Assembly (NCBI GenBank): GCA_934643145.1
Contig: CAKUBM010000024.1
Span: 1-34,755 of the forward strand
DNA length: 34,755 bases
From: an uncultured Collinsella sp.
Lineage (GTDB): Bacteria > Actinomycetota > Coriobacteriia > Coriobacteriales > Coriobacteriaceae
Direction of reading: 5' to 3'
Both the position numbers and the translations under genes were made by a program. This document shows positions 30,351 to 34,755 of the stretch, one piece after another. Below the pieces are notes generated by a model. It searched no databases. It was not told the DNA's origin and saw only the letters and a program-made list of their open reading frames with translations. Position 1 is the first letter of the stretch. Every line of letters starts with the position of its first letter.

Positions 30351-31382
30351 CTACGCGCGCGGAGCCGCTGTGGTATGTCGAACGATGAGCTGGCCGGGGA
30401 TACGGATCGCGACGGTCTTGCCCGCCGTACCCGCCTCGGGGACTGCATGCTCAAACACCTCGCGTCCGCGCTGATGCAGATCGAATCGCACGGTCGTGAG
30501 CTCGTTGTGCGCGACAAAATCATCGAGCGAGTCGTCGACGCCTACAACACTCACGTCCTCGGGCACGCGCAGGCCGCTATCGCGCAGCGCGGCGATGGCA
30601 CCATTTGCCATCTGATCGTTTGCCGCATAGATCGCCGTCATGGCGCGGTCGTGCTCGGCCAGATACCTGCCGGCTTCGTAGCCGCTGTTGGCAGACCAAT
30701 CGCCCTCGAGCGGCTCCGTCGGCTCAATATGCCTGCGCTTGAGCGCATCTTGCCAACCGGCGCGGCGGAACTGCTCGTCCACCGAGAAGGACGGGCCACC
30801 GATATATCGAATCTGCTCGTGGCCAAGCTCAAACAGATGGTCCATAAGCAGTAGCGAGCAGCCGTAATGGTCGGAATCGACCGTGGTCACGCGCGGATGC
30901 GCATACATGGTGACGATAACCGTGCCGATCCCCGGCAGAGGATCAAACGTCTCAAAGTCGGGCGCCATACGGCTCATGCCGATGATGATGCCATCGACCG
31001 GCAGGGCCGCCATGCGACGCGTGGCTTCGGCAAGCGAAAACTCCTCGGTCTTGGACATCTCGACCAGCGTGATGGCGCAGCTATGCTCGCGGGCGGCGCT
31101 GGCGATGCCGTCGATCATCGTCAGATTCCCAAACTTGGTGACATCGTTGACGCATAGACCGACCGAATGGTAGCGACCGTCGCGCAGCGAACGACCGGCA
31201 TAGCTCGGGCGAAAGCCGAGCTCCTGCATGGCGGCCTGCACGCGCTGGCGCGTCTGCTCGTTCACATTGGGCAGGCCGTTGGCGACGCGCGAGACCGTCT
31301 GCTGCGAAACACCAGCAGCGCGGGCGACGTCGGCCATGGAGACCGGACGCGAGCCTGTATCGTTGGAGGGGCGCCTTGCCAC
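30351..31382 (-). CDS. LacI-family transcriptional repressor
   Basis: 343 residues from a GTG at 31382 with AAGGTGA upstream. The helix-turn-helix and hinge are textbook: VSMADVARAAGVSQQTVSRVANGLPNVNEQTRQRVQAAMQELGFRPSYAGRSLRDGR (residues 14-70). A periplasmic-binding-protein-like sensor domain follows (HSVGLCVNDVTKFGN, VDGIIIGMS, VTTVDSDHYGCSLLLMDHLFELGH, VPEDVSVVGVDDSLDDFVAHNELTTV). The divergent galK-galT operon and three matching operator words in between point to a galactose or galactoside-responsive repressor. The effector is inferred from context only. Confidence 0.92.
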   Translation of the reverse strand: MARRPSNDTGSRPVSMADVARAAGVSQQTVSRVANGLPNVNEQTRQRVQAAMQELGFRPSYAGRSLRDGRYHSVGLCVNDVTKFGNLTMIDGIASAAREHSCAITLVEMSKTEEFSLAEATRRMAALPVDGIIIGMSRMAPDFETFDPLPGIGTVIVTMYAHPRVTTVDSDHYGCSLLLMDHLFELGHEQIRYIGGPSFSVDEQFRRAGWQDALKRRHIEPTEPLEGDWSANSGYEAGRYLAEHDRAMTAIYAANDQMANGAIAALRDSGLRVPEDVSVVGVDDSLDDFVAHNELTTVRFDLHQRGREVFEHAVPEAGTAGKTVAIRIPGQLIVRHTTAAPRA

Positions 31383-31476
31383 AAGATCACCTTCACCCTT
31401 GCGAGATCTGAATAGCGTACATATCGGCCCGTGCAGGAATAGAGCCCGCGCGGAAGACCGCTATCGTCGGACGCAT

Positions 31477-31680
31477 GTTAACGTACTCTACTTTTTCTAG
31501 CTGCAGCTCTTCTGCTCCATAAGTCCATACGGCACTACCGTTCGCGGCTGAAAATCTACCGATTACCAGATTCTCAAAAAGTAATAAGCGTTGTGTTATG
31601 AGTACGTTAACATAGCCTTTAACGTGCGGCATCGTGGATACTGAGTTCACGCCGCTTCAAATTGTTAACGTACTCATAAC
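31477..31680. promoter_or_regulatory. Three LacI-type operators between lacI-type gene and galK
   Basis: GTTAACGTACTC occurs at 31477-31488. The longer form GTTAACGTACTCATAAC lies at 31664-31680, and its exact 17-base reverse complement at 31595-31611. The central ACGT with flanking TTA words is typical of LacI-family sites. The outer two are about 190 bases apart, allowing a repression loop over both divergent promoters. Clear -10/-35 pairs could not be fixed. The rest of the 338-base space holds nothing else recognisable. Confidence 0.75.
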
Positions 31681-31720
31681 GACGCAAAACTCACCTGTTC
31701 GCGCCAAAGAAAGGACCCTC

Positions 31721-32926
31721 ATGACCGCCCCCGACGAAAAGACGCTCGCCACGCTCACCAAGCTGTTTGAGGAGGAGTTTGGCCCCATCGGCGACCGCCA
31801 GGTGCTCTATGTGCACGCGCCCGGTCGCTCCGAGATCAGCGGCAACCACACCGACCACGAGGGCGGCCACGTTATCGCCGGCTCGCTCGATGTCGCCGTC
31901 GACGGCATTGCCGTGGCAACCGACTCCAACAAGGTCCGCGTTGCCGACGAGGGCTACCCCACCTTTGAGATCACGCTCGACACGCTGGATGTTCAGGAGG
32001 CCGAGAAGGGCACGTCCGCGAGCCTCGTCCGCGGCATGGCCCACGAGGTCGCAGCCCTGGGCGTTGAGCCCCACGGCTTTGACTTTGCCTTCACCTGCTC
32101 CGTCCCCTCGGGCGGCGGCCTTTCCAGCTCCGCTGCCGTCGAGGCAGCATACGGCCGCGCCATGGAGACGCTCTGGGGCGCGCCCACCATTGAGCCCGTC
32201 GCGCTTGCGCAGATGAGCCAGCGCACCGAGAACAACTACTACGGCAAGCCCTGCGGCCTGATGGACCAGGCTGCCGTGTGCCTGGGCGGCCTTGCCTACA
32301 TGGATTTTGAGGACCAGGCTCAGCCTAAAACTCAGAAGCTCGAGCTCAACTTTGAGGATCACGGCTATGCGCTCGTGCTCGTTAAGGTGGGCGCCGACCA
32401 TGTGGCAGCCACCGACGACTACGCCGCCGTTCCGCGCGAGATGCAGGATGTTGCCGCCGAGTTTGGCAAGGCACGTCTGTGCGAGGTTGACGTTGCCGAC
32501 TTTGACGCCAAGCTCCCCGAGCTGCGCGCCAAGCTGGGCGACCGCGCCTGCCTGCGCGCCGTTCATTACTGGTACGAGAACGGCCTGGTCGACAAGCGCT
32601 GGGCGGCTCTTAACGCCGGCGACATCGACCAGTTCCTGGTCCTGACGCGCGAGTCCGGCGCCAGCTCTGCCATGTACCTGCAGAATGTCGTTGCCAAGCT
32701 GGGCTCCGAGCAGCCCTCCATGTATGCTCTGGCGCTGGCCGAGCACGTGCTCGACGGCCGCGGCGCCGTCCGCATCCACGGCGGCGGCTTTGGCGGCACC
32801 ATCCAGGCCTTCGTGCCGCTCGATTTGGTCGACACCTTCGTTACCAAGATGAATGGCTGGCTGGGCGAGGGCTCTGCCCGTCACTACGCTATCTCCGATA
32901 AGGGGGCTTACGCGGCATGGCTGTAA
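31721..32926 (+). CDS. galK: Galactokinase
   Basis: 401 residues from the ATG at 31721 (AAAGGA upstream). It phosphorylates galactose to galactose 1-phosphate with ATP, opening the Leloir pathway. GHMP-kinase motifs: the substrate loop PGRSEISGNHTDHEGG (34-49), the ATP loop VPSGGGLSSSAAVE (128-141), and the C-terminal IHGGGFGGTIQAFVP. The first motif departs from the usual PGRVNLIGEHTDYNxG; the SEIxGNHTDHxGG form is one I associate with clostridial and coriobacterial galactokinases. It overlaps galT by ten bases, so the two are translationally coupled, and it is probably repressed by the divergent LacI protein. Confidence 0.94.
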   Translation: MTAPDEKTLATLTKLFEEEFGPIGDRQVLYVHAPGRSEISGNHTDHEGGHVIAGSLDVAVDGIAVATDSNKVRVADEGYPTFEITLDTLDVQEAEKGTSASLVRGMAHEVAALGVEPHGFDFAFTCSVPSGGGLSSSAAVEAAYGRAMETLWGAPTIEPVALAQMSQRTENNYYGKPCGLMDQAAVCLGGLAYMDFEDQAQPKTQKLELNFEDHGYALVLVKVGADHVAATDDYAAVPREMQDVAAEFGKARLCEVDVADFDAKLPELRAKLGDRACLRAVHYWYENGLVDKRWAALNAGDIDQFLVLTRESGASSAMYLQNVVAKLGSEQPSMYALALAEHVLDGRGAVRIHGGGFGGTIQAFVPLDLVDTFVTKMNGWLGEGSARHYAISDKGAYAAWL

Positions 32927-34545
32927 TGACCGACGTGCGCGAGGCCGCGCAAAACCTGATTGAGTACGCCATCCACCGATCCATGATCGGGCAGGACGAC
33001 CGCATCTGGGCCTACAACACCATTCTGGAGTGCATCGGCGCCACGGGCCCCGCGCTCGACATGACCTGGGCGCTGCAGACCGAGAAGCTCTCGCTTTTGC
33101 ACCCCGATACCCTCCCCGACTTTGATCTGGAGGGCACGCTCGCCGCGCTTTCCGAGGCCGCCGTTACCAACGGTGCTGCCGAGGACACGGCCTCGGGCCG
33201 CGACCGCATCGCCATGCGCATCATGGGTGTGCTTATGCCGAGGCCTTCGATTGTAAACGAGGAGTTCAATGGGCGCATGGGCGTCAACGAGCCCCGCGCC
33301 GCGACCGACTGGTTCTACGGTCTGTGCTGCGACGCCGGCTATGTGCGCCGTGCCGCCATCGCGCGCAACATCAAATGGAGCACCCCAACCAACTGGGGCG
33401 CTCTTGAGATTACCATCAACCTGTCCAAGCCCGAAAAGGACCCGCGCGACATTGCCGCCGCCGGTGCCGCCAAGAACACGGGCGAGAAGTATCCTGCCTG
33501 CCAGCTCTGCATCGAAAACGAGGGCTATCCCGGACGCTCCGCCGCAGCCGACGGTGGCGCTCACCCCGCTCGCCAGAACCTGCGCGTTATCCCGATTCAG
33601 CTCGACGGCGAGCGCTGGGGCTTCCAGTACAGCCCGTACGCGTACTTTAACGAGCATTGCATTGCCATGAGCTCCGAGCATCGTCCGATGCACGTCGATC
33701 GCAAGGGTCTCTCCTGTCTGCTCGACTTTGTGGACCTGTTCCCGCACTACTTTATCGGCTCCAACGCCGACTTGCCCATCGTGGGCGGCTCGATTCTGTC
33801 GCACGACCACTTTCAGGGCGGCGCGCACGAGTTCCCGATGATGCACGCGGCCGAGGTTTCGCAGTTTAGCGTGCCCGGCTTTGACAAGGTCACCGGTATC
33901 GTGCTGCAGTGGCCGCTTTCGGTGCTACGTCTGCGCTCGCACGACCGCGCCCAACTGCTCGACGCCGCCGAGAAGATCATCCTCGCCTGGCGCGAGTGGA
34001 CCGACGAGTCTGTGGGCGTCATCGCGCACACGGCCGACGGCGTGGCCCACAATACCGTGACGCCCGTCATCCGCCGCGTGGACTCCCGCAGCAACGCCGG
34101 CGGCGAGATCTACGAGGCCTACCTGGCACTTCGCTGCAACATCACGACCGAGGAGCATCCGCTGGGCGTGTTCCACCCGCATGCCGAGTATCACCACATT
34201 AAGAAGGAGAACATTGGCCTGATTGAGGTCATGGGCCTAGCCATTCTTCCGCCGCGCCTGGTTCCCGAGCTCGGTGCTGTTCGCGAGCACCTGCTGGCAG
34301 CCAAGGTCGACGCAAGCTACGACCTTGCCGCCGCGCTCGAGGGCGACGACCTCTGCCGCAGCCACGCCGCGTGGGCCCTGGACGTCTTTGCCCGTCGCGC
34401 CGATGAGCTGGTGGCGGATAACGCCATCGACATCCTGCACGAGGAGGTCGGCGTGGTGTTTGGTCATGTGCTCGACAACGCCGGCGTCTTTAAGTGGGAC
34501 GAAGCCGGCCGCGCCGCCCAGCAGCGCTTCATCGACTCGCTGTAA
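32917..34545 (+). CDS. galT: UDP-glucose--hexose-1-phosphate uridylyltransferase, class 2
   Basis: 542 residues from the ATG at 32917, inside the end of galK; an in-frame ATG at 32926 (TAATG overlap) is possible. It exchanges galactose 1-phosphate for glucose 1-phosphate on UDP. This is the long GalT type typical of Firmicutes rather than the 350-residue histidine-triad form: MGVLMPRPSIVNEEF, ATDWFYGLCCDAGYVRR, WSTPTNWGALEITINLSKPEKDP, SPYAYFNEHCI, LPIVGGSILSHDHFQGG (catalytic region with H-D-H), and GVFHPHAEYHHIKKENIGLIEVMGLAILP. The operon ends with galT; a UDP-galactose 4-epimerase is not in the window. Confidence 0.95.
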   Translation: MAVMTDVREAAQNLIEYAIHRSMIGQDDRIWAYNTILECIGATGPALDMTWALQTEKLSLLHPDTLPDFDLEGTLAALSEAAVTNGAAEDTASGRDRIAMRIMGVLMPRPSIVNEEFNGRMGVNEPRAATDWFYGLCCDAGYVRRAAIARNIKWSTPTNWGALEITINLSKPEKDPRDIAAAGAAKNTGEKYPACQLCIENEGYPGRSAAADGGAHPARQNLRVIPIQLDGERWGFQYSPYAYFNEHCIAMSSEHRPMHVDRKGLSCLLDFVDLFPHYFIGSNADLPIVGGSILSHDHFQGGAHEFPMMHAAEVSQFSVPGFDKVTGIVLQWPLSVLRLRSHDRAQLLDAAEKIILAWREWTDESVGVIAHTADGVAHNTVTPVIRRVDSRSNAGGEIYEAYLALRCNITTEEHPLGVFHPHAEYHHIKKENIGLIEVMGLAILPPRLVPELGAVREHLLAAKVDASYDLAAALEGDDLCRSHAAWALDVFARRADELVADNAIDILHEEVGVVFGHVLDNAGVFKWDEAGRAAQQRFIDSL

Positions 34546-34578
34546 TGATCCCTTGGGGACGAAGGAAAACGGATCATT
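34544..34578. repeat. Hairpin with GGGGACG loop at the galT stop
   Basis: AATGATCC (34544-34551) pairs with GGATCATT (34571-34578), loop CTTGGGGACGAAGGAAAAC. It overlaps the galT stop codon and resembles the GGGGAC-loop hairpins elsewhere in the window. Confidence 0.5.
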
Positions 34579-34592
34579 TCCGCCCACACGAC

Positions 34593-34632
34593 AACGGTGC
34601 CCGCCGGCAACATCGCCGACGGGCGCCGTTTT
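34593..34632 (+). terminator. galKT operon terminator
   Basis: AACGGTGCCCG (34593-34603) pairs with CGGGCGCCGTT (34620-34630, one wobble) and runs into TTTT. It is placed 48 bases past the galT stop. Confidence 0.8.
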
Positions 34633-34685
34633 ACATCGCTCGACACCCTCTCCAAAGTTGCGGTGAAATACGGACTGTTTGGGGA

Positions 34686-34755
34686 TGCGGACAGAAAGTT
34701 GGACCGCGAGGCGGTCCGGACTGGAGGTTCGCATGTACAGCAGGGAGAAGGTCGA
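34686..34755 (+). mobile_element. Left end of a probable IS3-family insertion sequence
   Basis: TGCGGACAGAAAGTTGGACC from 34686 looks like an IS3-family terminal repeat (TG start, GGACAG...TTGGAC). After a GGACCGC-GAG-GCGGTCC hairpin comes a ribosome binding site and an ORF opening MYSRE, which I associate with IS3-type OrfA proteins. The element runs off the window, so its right end and target duplication cannot be checked. Confidence 0.6.
34733..34755 (+). CDS. Transposase OrfA, truncated by the window edge
   Basis: The ATG at 34733 follows GGAGG with a five-base spacer. Seven codons (MYSREKV) are visible. The opening resembles IS3-family OrfA proteins that begin MYSRE. Assignment rests on this and on the terminal-repeat-like sequence at 34686. 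Confidence 0.5.

Noticed and set aside
31393..31650. 85-codon minus-strand frame in the space between the LacI and galK genes
   Set aside because: No ribosome binding site, a GTG start, and it runs through two of the three operator copies. Chance is more likely than a gene.

Overview
The window reads as a high-GC chromosome of a gut Actinobacterium of class Coriobacteriia, most likely Collinsella or a close relative. This is an inference from gene content and style: GC-rich third codon positions, an agmatine deiminase/putrescine carbamoyltransferase locus with membrane-bound LuxR regulators, a clostridial-type galactokinase with a class 2 GalT, a flavodiiron protein, and intergenic spaces packed with hairpins and small repeats. 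No rRNA, tRNA or CRISPR array was seen.

Layout. 1-649 is repeat-rich intergenic DNA with one possible gene edge at the far left. 650-4184 holds aroF/G/H-type DAHP synthase, a GNAT acetyltransferase and an AlbA_2/Schlafen-type regulator with its own tandem operator. 4374-18711 is an agmatine/polyamine island: two agmatine deiminases, two APC antiporter-like permeases, one putrescine carbamoyltransferase, three LuxR-type regulators (two with membrane N-termini resembling AguR), and an amidohydrolase plus MATE exporter pair. No carbamate kinase is present in the window. 19038-22014 is a BceAB-like ABC transporter. 22163-23152 encodes a NUDIX hydrolase fused to a Vsr mismatch endonuclease. 23406-27476 holds a small ORF, an AraC regulator (probably a leaderless mRNA), a HAD phosphatase, a class II aldolase and a DeoR regulator. 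27477-29060 is an AAA ATPase gene preceded by a helically phased TTGA array; a REPIN-like repeat cluster lies on its other side, and two almost identical terminators in opposite orientation flank the segment. 29061-34545 holds a flavodiiron protein, a LacI regulator and a galK-galT operon with three LacI-type operators. The right edge cuts into what looks like the left end of an IS3-family element.

How they work together. Imported agmatine would be deiminated to N-carbamoylputrescine (AguA), phosphorolysed to putrescine and carbamoyl phosphate (PtcA), and putrescine exchanged for new agmatine by the APC permeases, under AguR-like control. ATP recovery would need a carbamate kinase encoded elsewhere. 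galK and galT feed galactose into the Leloir pathway, and the aldolase/DeoR pair serves sugar-phosphate breakdown. Most intergenic spaces carry structured repeats. Several distinct families recur: hairpins with GGGAC in the loop, a GCGTAC-tipped hairpin with compensatory changes, GTCTCAATCTGTAACA inverted pairs, and long inverted repeats around CTGACCTGCGGTTT.
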